From NCBI RefSeq assembly GCF_022398325.1, contig NZ_JAKEVD010000012.1:1-64000 (forward strand): 64,000 nucleotides of DNA, in the 5' to 3' direction. The notes beneath the pieces are model-generated. The model did no database searches, had not been told where the DNA came from, and saw only the letters and a list, made by a program, of their open reading frames with translations. Positions 1-8,755 of the stretch are shown here, in pieces. The stretch is from Shewanella sp. Isolate13 (lineage in GTDB: Bacteria > Pseudomonadota > Gammaproteobacteria > Enterobacterales > Shewanellaceae). Positions within the stretch are counted from its first letter, which is position 1. Each line of letters opens with the position of its first letter. A program made the translations under genes and the position numbers.

Positions 1-40
1 GATTGAATCCGTGGCCAGACTAACACCATTTCCTAAGTCA

Positions 41-105
41 AGCCGATGAACGATTGGATTAAAACACCTCAGTAATGAGGTTTTTTATTGAATCATCGGC
101 TTTTT
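41..105 (+). terminator. Nested hairpin terminator ahead of oleA
   Basis: An inner hairpin (ACCTC at 66-70 with GAGGT at 77-81, followed by a T run) lies inside an outer 9-bp inverted repeat (AGCCGATGA at 41-49, TCATCGGCT at 93-101) that is also followed by T residues. It probably ends transcription from a gene upstream of the window. Positions 1-40 are too short to assign to a gene. Confidence 0.6.
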
Positions 106-190
106 CTTGCTCAAATGGCTGGTTAATAATAAATAATTATCTAGATAGGCTGTCAATCGGCCGATCTTGTGAGCGACTAAAAGCAGTTTC

Positions 191-1240
191 ATGAAATATT
201 CCCGCGTTTTTATTAATAGTATGGCCTACGAGCTAGCGCCTGAAGTTGTCTCGACTTCAGAACTAGAATCTCGTTTAGCGCCTTTATACCAAAAGTTTCG
301 TATTCCAATGGGGCAACTTGCTACCTTAACTGGGATCCATGAAAGACGCTGGTGGCCTAAAGGGCATCGTTTATCTGATGGCGCCCTGGCTGCGGCTCAT
401 AAAGCTATCGATGAAACAGGCGTACAGATCAGTGATTTAGGTGCCGTAGTCTATACTGGCGTTTGCCGCGATCAACACGAGCCTGCCACGGCATGCCGTA
501 TTGCGGCTAAGCTTGGTGTCTCTAAAGATACAGCCATTTACGATATCAGTAATGCTTGCCTAGGTGTGTTATCGGGCATTTTAGATATCGCTAATCGCAT
601 CGAGTTAGGACAGATTAAAGCGGGGCTTGTGGTGTCTTGTGAATCTGCGCGTCATATTGTCGATATCACTATCGATAAGATGCTGGCCGAGCCGACGATG
701 CAAAACTATGCTCAGTCGTTAGCAACCCTAACTGGTGGTTCAGGCGCAGTGGCGGTATTGCTAACTGATGGCAGCCTAAACCTTAAGGGCAATCGAGAGC
801 ATCAACTATTGGGAGCCAGTCACCTATCCGCTCCTGAGCATTATGACTTGTGTCAATGGGGCCTAGAAGAAGCGGGTCCACAACTGTACCGTGAGTTTAT
901 GCGTACTAACGGTGTCGCCCTGCTAAAAGAAGGGGTTGAGCTTGCGCGCCATACTTGGAGCCACTTTCTTGAGCAGCGCAACTGGCTGGTGGAGCAGGTC
1001 GACAAGGTGATCTGTCATCAGGTGGGGGCATCGAACCGTCGTAACGTGTTAAGTGCACTGAATATCCCCGAAGAGAAAGAGTTTCCAACCTATAAGCTAC
1101 TTGGCAATATGGGCACAGTTTCACTGCCTGTTACCGCTGCGATGGCCCACGATCAAGGCTTCTTGAAGCGTGGCGATCAGGTGAGCTTTTTAGGCATAGG
1201 CAGTGGTTTAAACTGCATGATGTTGGGTCTTAAGTGGTAA
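191..1240 (+). CDS. oleA: OleA, acyl-CoA condensing thiolase for long-chain olefin synthesis
   Basis: OleA carries out non-decarboxylative Claisen condensation of two fatty acyl-CoAs to a 2-alkyl-3-oxoacid, the first step of long-chain olefin synthesis. The 349-residue protein has a KASIII/thiolase fold: the catalytic Cys is in ISNACLGVLSG (Cys123), the His in ICHQVGASNRRN, and the Asn in LLGNMGTVSLP. Length and motifs match OleA rather than FabH, and the following oleB, oleC and oleD homologues fix the assignment. In Shewanella this pathway makes a C31 polyunsaturated hydrocarbon linked to cold growth (family knowledge). The ribosome binding site before ATG 191 is weak. A hairpin just after the stop separates it from oleBCD. 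Confidence 0.95.
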   Translation: MKYSRVFINSMAYELAPEVVSTSELESRLAPLYQKFRIPMGQLATLTGIHERRWWPKGHRLSDGALAAAHKAIDETGVQISDLGAVVYTGVCRDQHEPATACRIAAKLGVSKDTAIYDISNACLGVLSGILDIANRIELGQIKAGLVVSCESARHIVDITIDKMLAEPTMQNYAQSLATLTGGSGAVAVLLTDGSLNLKGNREHQLLGASHLSAPEHYDLCQWGLEEAGPQLYREFMRTNGVALLKEGVELARHTWSHFLEQRNWLVEQVDKVICHQVGASNRRNVLSALNIPEEKEFPTYKLLGNMGTVSLPVTAAMAHDQGFLKRGDQVSFLGIGSGLNCMMLGLKW

Positions 1241-1248
1241 TGCTAATG

Positions 1249-1276
1249 AGCCTACGTTTATCGGCGTAGGCTTTTT
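1249..1276 (+). terminator. Hairpin terminator or attenuator between oleA and oleB
   Basis: An 8-bp stem AGCCTACG (1249-1256) / CGTAGGCT (1265-1272) is followed by a T run. It has the form of a rho-independent terminator inside the ole cluster, so oleA may be expressed above oleBCD, or oleB may have its own promoter in the roughly 50 bp that follow. Confidence 0.75.
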
Positions 1277-1330
1277 CATTTTCACGACCCACTCAGTTAC
1301 ACCTTAAGTATAAGAATGATAGGAAACATC

Positions 1331-2236
1331 ATGCTAGATACCCTACACCCGTTTAAGCGCAATTATTTAGATAGAAATGGCAACAAGCTTCAATACGTGA
1401 ACGAGGGCCAAGGCGAGCCTGTGGTTATGGTTCACGGTAACCCGAGCTGGTCTTTTTACTATCGCAATCTCATTAGCGCCCTTAGCGATAACTATCAATG
1501 TATTGTACCTGACCACATCGGCTGCGGCTTATCAGATAAGCCCGATGACAGTGGTTATGACTACACCCTAAAGAATCGTATCGATGATTTAGAAGCCTTA
1601 CTCGAACACTTAGATGTGAAAGAGAACATTACCTTAGTGGTGCACGATTGGGGCGGTATGATAGGCATGGGTTATGCGGCGCGCTACCCTGAGCGTATTA
1701 AGCGCTTGGTTATCCTCAATACTGGAGCGTTTCATCTGCCTGCGAGTAAGCCGTTTCCATGGGCGCTATCAATCTGCCGTAATACCATGCTGGGTACATT
1801 CCTAGTTCGTGGCTTTAACGCTTTTTCATCGGCGGCGTCCTATGTGGGGGTGAAGCGTAAACCTATGCACAAAGATATTCGCGAAGCCTATGTCGCGCCG
1901 TTTAACTCTTGGGCAAACCGTATCTCAACGTTGCGCTTCGTGCAGGATATTCCGTTAAAGCCGGGCGATCGTAACTATGACTTAGTGTCAGATATCGCGG
2001 CGAGTCTAAGCAAGTTCCAAGCTGTACCGACAGTGATCTGTTGGGGTCTGCAAGACTTTGTCTTCGACAAGCACTTCTTGACTGAGTGGAAGCAGAGAAT
2101 ACCCCATGCCGAGGTGCATGAGTTTAGCGACTGCGGCCACTATATTCTGGAAGATGCCAGCGATGAGGTGATTGGTCACATTAAAGCCTTTATGGCTAAA
2201 ACGAATGAGCCAACCGCCACAGAGTCGGTTGCTTAA
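1331..2236 (+). CDS. oleB: OleB, alpha/beta hydrolase (beta-lactone decarboxylase)
   Basis: OleB removes CO2 from the beta-lactone made by OleC, giving the cis-olefin. The fold is an alpha/beta hydrolase of the haloalkane dehalogenase type: oxyanion region VMVHGNPSW, nucleophile Asp in [10 protein letters not shown], and catalytic His in [10 protein letters not shown] near the C-terminus. I chose ATG 1331 (301 residues) over the frame's ATG at 1316 because AGGA lies six bases before it. Only five bases separate its stop from oleC, so the two are co-transcribed. OleB, OleC and OleD are known to assemble into a large complex in other bacteria. Confidence 0.93.
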   Translation: MLDTLHPFKRNYLDRNGNKLQYVNEGQGEPVVMVHGNPSWSFYYRNLISALSDNYQCIVPDHIGCGLSDKPDDSGYDYTLKNRIDDLEALLEHLDVKENITLVVHDWGGMIGMGYAARYPERIKRLVILNTGAFHLPASKPFPWALSICRNTMLGTFLVRGFNAFSSAASYVGVKRKPMHKDIREAYVAPFNSWANRISTLRFVQDIPLKPGDRNYDLVSDIAASLSKFQAVPTVICWGLQDFVFDKHFLTEWKQRIPHAEVHEFSDCGHYILEDASDEVIGHIKAFMAKTNEPTATESVA

Positions 2237-2241
2237 ACGCC

Positions 2242-3957
2242 ATGATCAGTCAGTTGATTGAAAACAATGACGGCGCAAATTTGTGCCGTCATTTAGTTAG
2301 TGCCGCCAAGACTATCCCTAACTCACTAGCGGTTGCCGTGCAGCAAGCTAATGGCAAATCCATAGCGGGTTTAGGTTACCAAGAGATGGACTTTCAGACC
2401 CTTAACGCTAAAAGTGACGAGCTCGCTAGCGCGCTTATCTGCCATGGTTTAACGCCTGGTATGAAGGCGGTGTTGATGGTGACCCCAAGTATCGATTTTT
2501 TCAGCTTAACCTTCGCACTCTTTAAGGCCGGCATTATCCCTATCTTGGTCGACCCGGGCATGGGCGTTAAAAACCTGAAGCAGTGTTTTATTGAGGCTAA
2601 GCCCGATGCCTTTATCGGGATCCCCAAAGCCCATATCGCTAGACGATTATTTGGCTGGGGCAAACCTACTGTTAAGCACTTGATCAATGTGGGGGGCAGC
2701 GCTTTAGTTCGGGCACTGACTGGCGCGACGAGCCTCGAGAACCTATTGGAAACGAGTCGGTCGCGAACCACAGAGCCATTTAAGATGCAGTGGCTCGATA
2801 AAGATGCCATGGCGGCAATCTTGTTCACCAGCGGCAGTACGGGCACGCCCAAGGGCGTGGTCTATTCCCATAAGATGTTCGAGGCACAAATTACCGCACT
2901 TAAAGATGATTACGGGATCAAACCTGGGGAGCGGGACCTCGCGACTTTCCCACTGTTTTCCCTGTTTGGCCCAGCGTTAGGCATGGCATCTATTGTGCCC
3001 GATATGGACGCCAGTAAGCCTATCACCGCCAATCCTGACTTTATTTTTGCCGCCATCGAAAAATATCAGTGCAGTAATATGTTCGTGAATCCAGCGCTGA
3101 TCGAGCGTCTTGGCCAAGCAGGTGAGCAAAAGTCTCATAAGCTATCTTCTATCAAACGAGTGATTTCTGCAGGCGCGCCGGCGACCATCTCATCGATTAA
3201 GTGCTTTAGCAAGATGCTTAATGACGAGGTCGAGGTGCTTAATTCCTACGGTGCGACTGAGTCCTTACCCTTAAGTAAAATCGGCAGCAAGGCTCTGTTT
3301 AACACCACTGATATCACAGATAACGGCGGTGGGATCTGTGTCGGTAAGGCGATAGATGGAGTGGATATCGCCATCATAGCCATCGATGAGCAGCCAATCA
3401 GTAGCTGGGATGAGTCTCTGCGTTTGCCTGCAGACACAATCGGTGAAATTGTCGTTAAAGGTCCTATGGTGAGTCGCAGTTATTATCAGCGAGATAGCGC
3501 GACAAAAACGGCAAAAATTAAAGACGGCAGCGAAATACGCCACCGTATGGGCGACTTAGGTTACTTAGATAGTGATGGCTTACTGTGGATGTGCGGCCGC
3601 AAGGCGCATCGGGTCGATGCCGATGCCACAGCTGCTAACGAGCCACAACGCTATTATTCCATCCCCTGTGAGCGGATTTTTAATACTCATAGCGATGTGA
3701 AGCGTAGCGCCCTCGTCGGGGTAAAAGTGGCGGGAAAGGTGACGCCACTCGTCTGCATCGAGCTTAAGCAATCGGTGGCTTGCTCGCTCTCAAATAAGCT
3801 TTACAGCGAACTCAGAGCGATTGCCGAGCAGCATTCGCAGACTCAAGGGATCGAGCGCTTCCTTATTCATCCAGACTTCCCGGTCGATATTCGTCATAAC
3901 GCTAAGATTTTCCGTGAAAAGTTAGCCGTTTGGGCGCAAAAGCAGATAAAGGAGTAG
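2242..3957 (+). CDS. oleC: OleC, AMP-dependent beta-lactone synthetase
   Basis: OleC is an acyl-AMP-ligase superfamily protein that activates the 2-alkyl-3-hydroxyacid from OleD and closes it to a beta-lactone. The 571-residue sequence has the adenylation P-loop [17 protein letters not shown] (about residues 193-209), a YGATE motif near residue 334, and [13 protein letters not shown] towards the C-terminal domain. It lies between oleB and oleD with spacings of 5 and 6 bases, consistent with a translationally linked oleBCD unit. A general fatty-acid-CoA ligase would be the alternative from sequence alone; context makes OleC the better call. Confidence 0.94.
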   Translation: MISQLIENNDGANLCRHLVSAAKTIPNSLAVAVQQANGKSIAGLGYQEMDFQTLNAKSDELASALICHGLTPGMKAVLMVTPSIDFFSLTFALFKAGIIPILVDPGMGVKNLKQCFIEAKPDAFIGIPKAHIARRLFGWGKPTVKHLINVGGSALVRALTGATSLENLLETSRSRTTEPFKMQWLDKDAMAAILFTSGSTGTPKGVVYSHKMFEAQITALKDDYGIKPGERDLATFPLFSLFGPALGMASIVPDMDASKPITANPDFIFAAIEKYQCSNMFVNPALIERLGQAGEQKSHKLSSIKRVISAGAPATISSIKCFSKMLNDEVEVLNSYGATESLPLSKIGSKALFNTTDITDNGGGICVGKAIDGVDIAIIAIDEQPISSWDESLRLPADTIGEIVVKGPMVSRSYYQRDSATKTAKIKDGSEIRHRMGDLGYLDSDGLLWMCGRKAHRVDADATAANEPQRYYSIPCERIFNTHSDVKRSALVGVKVAGKVTPLVCIELKQSVACSLSNKLYSELRAIAEQHSQTQGIERFLIHPDFPVDIRHNAKIFREKLAVWAQKQIKE

Positions 3958-3963
3958 TGTACT

Positions 3964-5067
3964 TTGTCATTAGCTAATAAGAATCAAGCTCCTGTGCTGG
4001 ATGACTTTCTCCCCCAAGAGCAAGCCGCGCTGTTGGCGCTTAAGCAAAAAGTGACTCACGCCTTTGTCACTGGAGCGGGAGGCTTTTTGGGCAAAGCCAT
4101 CTGTGAACGCCTGCTAGCAGCCGGGGTTAAGGTGACTGGCTTTGCTCGTGGTGAATACTCTGAGTTAAGCGCCATGGGCATCGAGATGGTTAAAGGCGAT
4201 GTTGCCGATCAACAAGCTCTGCTCGATGGGATGCAAGGCTGTGATCTGGTGTTTCATGTGGCATCGAAGGCGGGCGTCTGGGGGAGTAAGCGCAGCTACT
4301 TCTCCCCCAATGTCGATGGCGCGCGCCATATCATCAATGCCTGTAAGAAGCGCAATATCGAGCGTCTAGTCTATACCAGTACACCGAGCGTAACCTTTGC
4401 TGGAGTCGATGAGGCGGGCAATGATGAGTCTGCGCCCTATGCCGAGCAGTTTCTCAATTTCTATGGTGAGTCAAAGGCGATTGCCGAGCAGATGATGCTG
4501 GCCGCCAATGGCGATAAACTCAGCGAGGGTAAATCTCTTGGTACTACAGCGCTGCGGCCGCATCTTATCTGGGGGCCTAGCGATCCTCATCTTGTGCCAA
4601 GGGTATTAGAGCGCGCCAAGGCGGGCAGGTTAAAGCTGGTGGGTAAGCAGGACAAGTTGGTTGATACCATCTATGTGGGTAATGCCGCCTATGCCCACAT
4701 TTTAGCGGCTTTGAAGCTTTGCTGCGAAGATGCGAGTCGCACAGCTTGTGCCGGTCAAGCCTATTACTTGAGTAACGATGAGCCCATTACGATGGCGGCC
4801 ATGCTCAATAAAATTCTTGCCTGTAAAAATCTACCGCCAGTGACTAAACGGGTGCCCAGTAACCTTGCCTATGTGGCAGGGTGTATTCTTGAGTCAGTAT
4901 ATGGTTTATTGGGTAAACAAGATGAGCCTATTATGACTCGCTTTGTGGCAAGGCAGCTCTCGACGAGCCACTATTTCGATATTAGCGCCGCCAAACGGGA
5001 TCTGGGTTATCAGGCATTGGTGGGTATTGACGAGGGGATGGAGCGGCTAAAAGCGTCTTTACAATAA
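3964..5067 (+). CDS. oleD: OleD, 2-alkyl-3-oxoalkanoate reductase
   Basis: OleD is an NAD(P)H-dependent short-chain dehydrogenase of the extended epimerase class that reduces the OleA product to the 2-alkyl-3-hydroxyacid. A Rossmann signature (TGAGGFLGKAICERLL) starts near residue 37 and the catalytic YGESK motif lies near residue 168. The start is TTG at 3964, six bases after the oleC stop, with AAGGAG (3949-3954) partly inside the end of oleC as the ribosome binding site. The protein is 367 residues. A hairpin terminator follows at 5107. Confidence 0.94.
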   Translation: MSLANKNQAPVLDDFLPQEQAALLALKQKVTHAFVTGAGGFLGKAICERLLAAGVKVTGFARGEYSELSAMGIEMVKGDVADQQALLDGMQGCDLVFHVASKAGVWGSKRSYFSPNVDGARHIINACKKRNIERLVYTSTPSVTFAGVDEAGNDESAPYAEQFLNFYGESKAIAEQMMLAANGDKLSEGKSLGTTALRPHLIWGPSDPHLVPRVLERAKAGRLKLVGKQDKLVDTIYVGNAAYAHILAALKLCCEDASRTACAGQAYYLSNDEPITMAAMLNKILACKNLPPVTKRVPSNLAYVAGCILESVYGLLGKQDEPIMTRFVARQLSTSHYFDISAAKRDLGYQALVGIDEGMERLKASLQ

Positions 5068-5106
5068 ACCTGGCTAGGTCAATACTCACAATTCATGAAC
5101 GTAAAA

Positions 5107-5133
5107 GAACAGCAATATACTTGCTGTTTTTTT
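5107..5133 (+). terminator. Terminator of the ole cluster
   Basis: A 7-bp stem ACAGCAA / TTGCTGT with a five-base loop is followed by a T run. It lies 40 bases after the oleD stop. Confidence 0.85.
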
Positions 5134-5186
5134 ATGGTCAAATGTTGATTCGCTATGCTAGCAAGTGGCAGATATAAGGATGTATT

Positions 5187-5409
5187 ATGCGTAAAGCCAG
5201 CAGCGGTTGTGGACAGCTTTCATTAACAGTGACTGCTAAGCCGCTTCGAGTGTCGGCTTGTTATTGTTGTGGTTGTCAGAAGCGTACTGGTAGCGCATTT
5301 GGTGCTCAGGCTAGGTTCCCAAGTCGTTCGGTGACCTTCAGTTTCGCTATATGAGGCGCGCTGTCACGCTTGGGTTAATCTTGACGGTATTGATGAGAGC
5401 TCTCCATAG
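5187..5409 (+). pseudogene. Decayed GFA/CENP-V-family gene
   Basis: ATG 5187, preceded by a purine-rich AAGGA, opens a 55-codon frame ending at TGA 5352-5354. Its product has the zinc-binding start of glutathione-dependent formaldehyde-activating (GFA) proteins: SSGCGQL, then CYCCGCQKRTGSAFG, where intact members have a CxxC pair plus Gly-Ser-Ala-Phe. In the +1 frame directly afterwards (5350-5409) a segment reading YEARCHAWVNLDGID resembles the C-terminal end of the same family. Intact members are around 110-150 residues, so I infer an internal deletion with a frameshift. The region 5068-5448 holds nothing else except the ole terminator. Confidence 0.7.
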
Positions 5410-5448
5410 TTGGCAGAAGAATAACTTGATAAGTAAAAAGGAATTTAT

Positions 5449-5928
5449 ATGTTGTTACGATTAACTCGACTTGGATTACTGTTTGTACTGATGAGTGTGG
5501 TGGCAGCCCCTATCAAGGCTGTTGAGGCGAGTCTCGAAGCGGGTACAGCGACGAGTGTTGAAAACCCATTTATCGGAAGTTGGAAGCTAGTATCAGGGAA
5601 ATACCTCGATGGTAAAGGCGATTGGGTCTACTATAGCGATCTAAAGCTTGAAGCGATAAAGGTTATTTCAGCAAAACATTTCAGTTTTACCACCATCAAA
5701 AATATCGGTACAAGGGATAAACCTAAATCTGAATTTTGGGCGGCAGGTTCTGGGCATTACGAATATACTGCAAGCGACTATGTTGAGTATCCAGAGCTAA
5801 ATTCATTCGGCGTCGAATCGAATACGCCTTTTTCCTTTAGTTATGTCATTGAAGGAGATGAGTGGCGCACCAAGCGTATTGAAGATGGTGAGTTAAAAGA
5901 GCAGGAAGTCTGGGTACGTCTCGATTAA
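5449..5928 (+). CDS. Exported lipocalin-like protein of unknown function
   Basis: This 159-residue protein begins with a clear signal peptide (LRLTRLGLLFVLMSVVAAPIKA, with likely cleavage after an Ala near residues 24-27). The mature part starts with NPFIGSWKLVSGKY, which resembles the opening strand of lipocalin-like domains, followed by alternating beta-type sequence with many aromatic residues and no obvious catalytic motif. AAAGGA lies eight bases before the ATG. It stands alone, with a convergent hairpin after it. No specific function can be assigned. Confidence 0.75.
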   Translation: MLLRLTRLGLLFVLMSVVAAPIKAVEASLEAGTATSVENPFIGSWKLVSGKYLDGKGDWVYYSDLKLEAIKVISAKHFSFTTIKNIGTRDKPKSEFWAAGSGHYEYTASDYVEYPELNSFGVESNTPFSFSYVIEGDEWRTKRIEDGELKEQEVWVRLD

Positions 5929-5943
5929 GCGGATAAAAATTGA

Positions 5944-5969
5944 AAACACAGTGGCTGAGCACTGTGTTT
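5944..5969. terminator. Bidirectional terminator between convergent genes
   Basis: A 10-bp perfect stem AAACACAGTG / CACTGTGTTT with a six-base loop lies between the ends of the lipocalin-like gene (+) and the MscS-like gene (-). A and T runs on each side suit both directions. Confidence 0.8.
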
Positions 5970-5997
5970 ATCTTAGCCGGTTCTCTAGCTTAGTAGC

Positions 5998-6846
5998 CTA
6001 GAGCTCACGGTCTTTTCCAAATGCCTCATGGTATGCAATCATAAAATCTTCTCTGATTAATTGTTCTAAATGAACTGCTTGCTCAGTAGGGCAGAAAATC
6101 ATAATGTGGACAAATTGTTCGCCATTAATACCGCTAGTAATATGAATATGGGGCTCAGAGCCAGGTAAATCCACGCCAGCATGCTTTTCGATAACGCTAT
6201 TATAGCGTTTAGCAACTTCATGAAAATCTTCACAGTGAGCTTCAATCTTCTCGTGTAACTCTGGGAACAGTGGGTACAAGTTTACGAATTCCACAACCGT
6301 GATAAAAAAGTCGTGGTAGACATACCGCTTCATGAAGTTGAGGTTCTTGACCGCATAGCTAAAGAACATACTGTTAGGCAGGGTCGCTGTTTTCCCGGTG
6401 AAGTGATACTGACCATGGTGCAGGTCAATCTCTTGAATAACCGTTGCCATTAGGTTGTGCTCAATCACTTCACCACAGATTTTACCGACCTCAATCCAGT
6501 CACCAATCACAAATGAGCGTGAGCTGGCTCTTTGAATCGAACCGGTAAAACAGAGAATAATCTCTTTCGATGCCACAACAAAAGCGATGGCGATTGCGGT
6601 AACGGAGAGGGCAAACTTATTGATCTCTGTCTGCCAAAGCATAAACAGGATCACTATGATTAAGATAAAGGTGCCATTCTTGGTTCGTGACATCCATTTG
6701 CGTTGAACTTCAGTTAAAAACGCCACATCACCGCGAATTTGAGAGATCACCAAGCGCTTAATCAATGAAATTAAAACAATGATTAATACCGTTAGCAAAA
6801 GCTTATGGGTTAATAAAAAGTCAACTGCGATGGTTAGTTTATCCAC
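5998..6846 (-). CDS. MscS-family mechanosensitive channel protein
   Basis: The 282-residue protein has two N-terminal hydrophobic segments (about residues 13-30 and 55-70), then a third, Ala-rich helix (FALSVTAIAIAFVVASKEII) followed by a beta domain with RSFVIGDWIEVGKICGEVIEH. This is the usual order in MscS-type channels: the pore-lining helix, then a cytoplasmic beta domain. It is close to the size of E. coli MscS but diverged in the pore helix. Related proteins release solutes on osmotic downshift; its own gating is unknown. It stands alone between convergent and divergent neighbours. Confidence 0.8.
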   Translation of the reverse strand: MDKLTIAVDFLLTHKLLLTVLIIVLISLIKRLVISQIRGDVAFLTEVQRKWMSRTKNGTFILIIVILFMLWQTEINKFALSVTAIAIAFVVASKEIILCFTGSIQRASSRSFVIGDWIEVGKICGEVIEHNLMATVIQEIDLHHGQYHFTGKTATLPNSMFFSYAVKNLNFMKRYVYHDFFITVVEFVNLYPLFPELHEKIEAHCEDFHEVAKRYNSVIEKHAGVDLPGSEPHIHITSGINGEQFVHIMIFCPTEQAVHLEQLIREDFMIAYHEAFGKDREL

Positions 6847-7104
6847 GAAACCCTCTTAAAATAGCACCTAAAGTATATGTTCTATAGTCGAATAATTCAG
6901 CTTAACCAAGTGATTTAACCGCTTTTACTCATGATGGGGTCACTCTACGGTTATCATAGGTAAAAAACAAGTTAGCTAATACTGGACAGATTACTTGATT
7001 GAGATTGATTTAAACTTAATGGGTCCAGCTCTAGATTGTAAATTGCTTGATAAGCGATTTGACTATCTATTTTATTGAACGCATCGTTAGGGAATAAAGC
7101 CATC

Positions 7105-7770
7105 ATGAGTGCCGTATCATCTCCTCCCGTACTTTACTCTTTACGCAATTGCCCTTATGCAATTCGGGCAAGAATGGCAGTCTACATTTCGGGTCAATCG
7201 GTACTGTTACGTGAGTTACGTTTAGATAATAAACCTGCCGTATTGTTAGAGGCCTCGCCAAAGGGAACCGTGCCAGTACTAGTGCTGCCCTGTGGTGAGG
7301 TTATTGAGCAGAGCCTAGAGATCATGCTGTGGGCGTTTAGGGCTAATGACCCTGATAATTACCTTCTTGATGATAAGCAGGATAGACAGCAGGAGATGTT
7401 TAGTCTTATTGCGCTATTTGATAAGGAGTTCAAGACTTGTCTGGAAAACTACCGTAGTGCTAAACGTTATCATGATCCAGACTTATTAACTCTGCGCCAC
7501 TCCTGTGAGCGATACTTGCAGCTCCTTGAGCTAAGGCTGCTTAAGCATCAATACCTAGTGTCAGATACCTCCTGTCTTGCCGATCTCGCAATTCTTCCTT
7601 TTATTCGTCAATTTTCTCGTGTTGAACGTCAATGGTACAGGCAGTCTCCCTACCCAAAAGTTAGGGATTGGCTGAGTGGTTACTTACAGAGTCGAATGTT
7701 CAGTAAAGTGATGGCGAAATTCCCAGTATGGTCGGAGTGTAATGAACATGTCACCTTTAAAGCTGATTAA
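7105..7770 (+). CDS. Glutathione S-transferase-like protein
   Basis: The N-terminal thioredoxin-like domain carries SLRNCPYAIRARMA, a CPYA motif like that of glutaredoxin-2 and omega-type GSTs with Cys as the likely glutathione-contacting residue, then GTVPVLVLPCGEVIEQSLEIM, where cis-Pro and the Glu-Ser pair bind glutathione. A helical C-terminal domain follows (SCLADLAILPFIRQFSRV). I chose ATG 7105 (221 residues); the frame also runs back to a TTG at 7075. It is probably cytoplasmic and acts in thiol redox or detoxification. The substrate is unknown. Confidence 0.85.
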   Translation: MSAVSSPPVLYSLRNCPYAIRARMAVYISGQSVLLRELRLDNKPAVLLEASPKGTVPVLVLPCGEVIEQSLEIMLWAFRANDPDNYLLDDKQDRQQEMFSLIALFDKEFKTCLENYRSAKRYHDPDLLTLRHSCERYLQLLELRLLKHQYLVSDTSCLADLAILPFIRQFSRVERQWYRQSPYPKVRDWLSGYLQSRMFSKVMAKFPVWSECNEHVTFKAD

Positions 7771-7930
7771 AATTAGAAGGTTAGGTTAATTATCGCCCGT
7801 CATCCTTTGCTTTAAGGGCTCCTTGATATTAAACAATATTCACTGAAAAATTTACTTAAAGGCGTACCATAAACCCACTAATTTGAAACTTTGCAAATAT
7901 GAGAGAAACAAGATTTTCGGGGGAAAGTCG

Positions 7931-8671
7931 ATGAGTGAAAAGCAACATAGTAATATTGAAACGGTATCAGTATATCAAGTGTGGGATAAACCCGTACGCA
8001 TTTTCCATTGGATTAACCTAGTGTTGATCACCGCGTTAATGTTTGTCGGGTTAATCATGCTGTTTAAATCTGAGCTTGGAATTAGCGGCCTTGCAGCGAA
8101 GATTAAACTTAAAGAGCTGCATATTGTAATCGGCTACCTATTCGTGATTAACCTGCTTATACGCTTGCTATGGGGCTTTATCGGCAGCGGTTATGCCAAG
8201 TTTTCCCATATGTGGCCAAGCTTTAAGTCTGCAAGTGATTATCGACAAGCATTGAAGGCGGGTCAGAATCCCCAATACTTAGGCCATAATCCGCTGGGAA
8301 AATTAGCCGTTAGTGCGATATTTGCATTGTTAATTGTTCTCGGAACGACCGGATTGTTGCGCGCGGGTACAGACGTTTTTTATCCGCCTTTTGGCGCAGC
8401 AGTGACCGAGTACATCGCAGCTGATGGGGTAGAGCCTGCCTCGCTAAAACCTTATGATGATACTGGAGTTAACCAACAGAAAGTCGCACAGCTGAAGCCT
8501 TATAAAAGCATCATGGGTAAGGTGCACCTCTATAGCGCTTATCTGTTGATGTTAGTGGTACTGATTCATATTATCGGTGTGATTATCGCGGAGCTTAAAC
8601 ATCAGCCCGGTATTATTTCGGCTATGTTTTCAGGTAAGAAACGACTTAAAGATAAGCCTGTCGATGAGTAA
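7931..8671 (+). CDS. Cytochrome b561 / Ni-Fe hydrogenase-type b-heme membrane protein
   Basis: This 246-residue integral membrane protein begins with the typical VWDKPVRIFHWINLVLITALM segment, in which the His is a heme ligand. Further helices carry ELHIVIGYLFVINLL and KVHLYSAYLLMLVVLIHIIGV with more candidate heme-ligand His residues. The pattern fits di-heme b-type cytochromes that link quinols to a partner protein. No c-type cytochrome or hydrogenase gene adjoins it, so the electron partner is unknown. I chose ATG 7931, preceded by GGGGGAAAG, over an upstream TTG at 7883. Confidence 0.85.
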   Translation: MSEKQHSNIETVSVYQVWDKPVRIFHWINLVLITALMFVGLIMLFKSELGISGLAAKIKLKELHIVIGYLFVINLLIRLLWGFIGSGYAKFSHMWPSFKSASDYRQALKAGQNPQYLGHNPLGKLAVSAIFALLIVLGTTGLLRAGTDVFYPPFGAAVTEYIAADGVEPASLKPYDDTGVNQQKVAQLKPYKSIMGKVHLYSAYLLMLVVLIHIIGVIIAELKHQPGIISAMFSGKKRLKDKPVDE

Positions 8672-8705
8672 AGGCTTTTAGCATAAAGCTGTTGCCTATT
8701 GATAT

Positions 8706-8737
8706 AAACAAAAGCCCACATTCGTGGGCTTTTGTTT
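8706..8737. terminator. Bidirectional terminator
   Basis: A 14-bp perfect stem AAACAAAAGCCCAC / GTGGGCTTTTGTTT with a four-base loop lies between the convergent b-cytochrome and pseudouridine synthase genes. Confidence 0.9.
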
Positions 8738-8755
8738 ATCGCTTAGTTGCAGACA

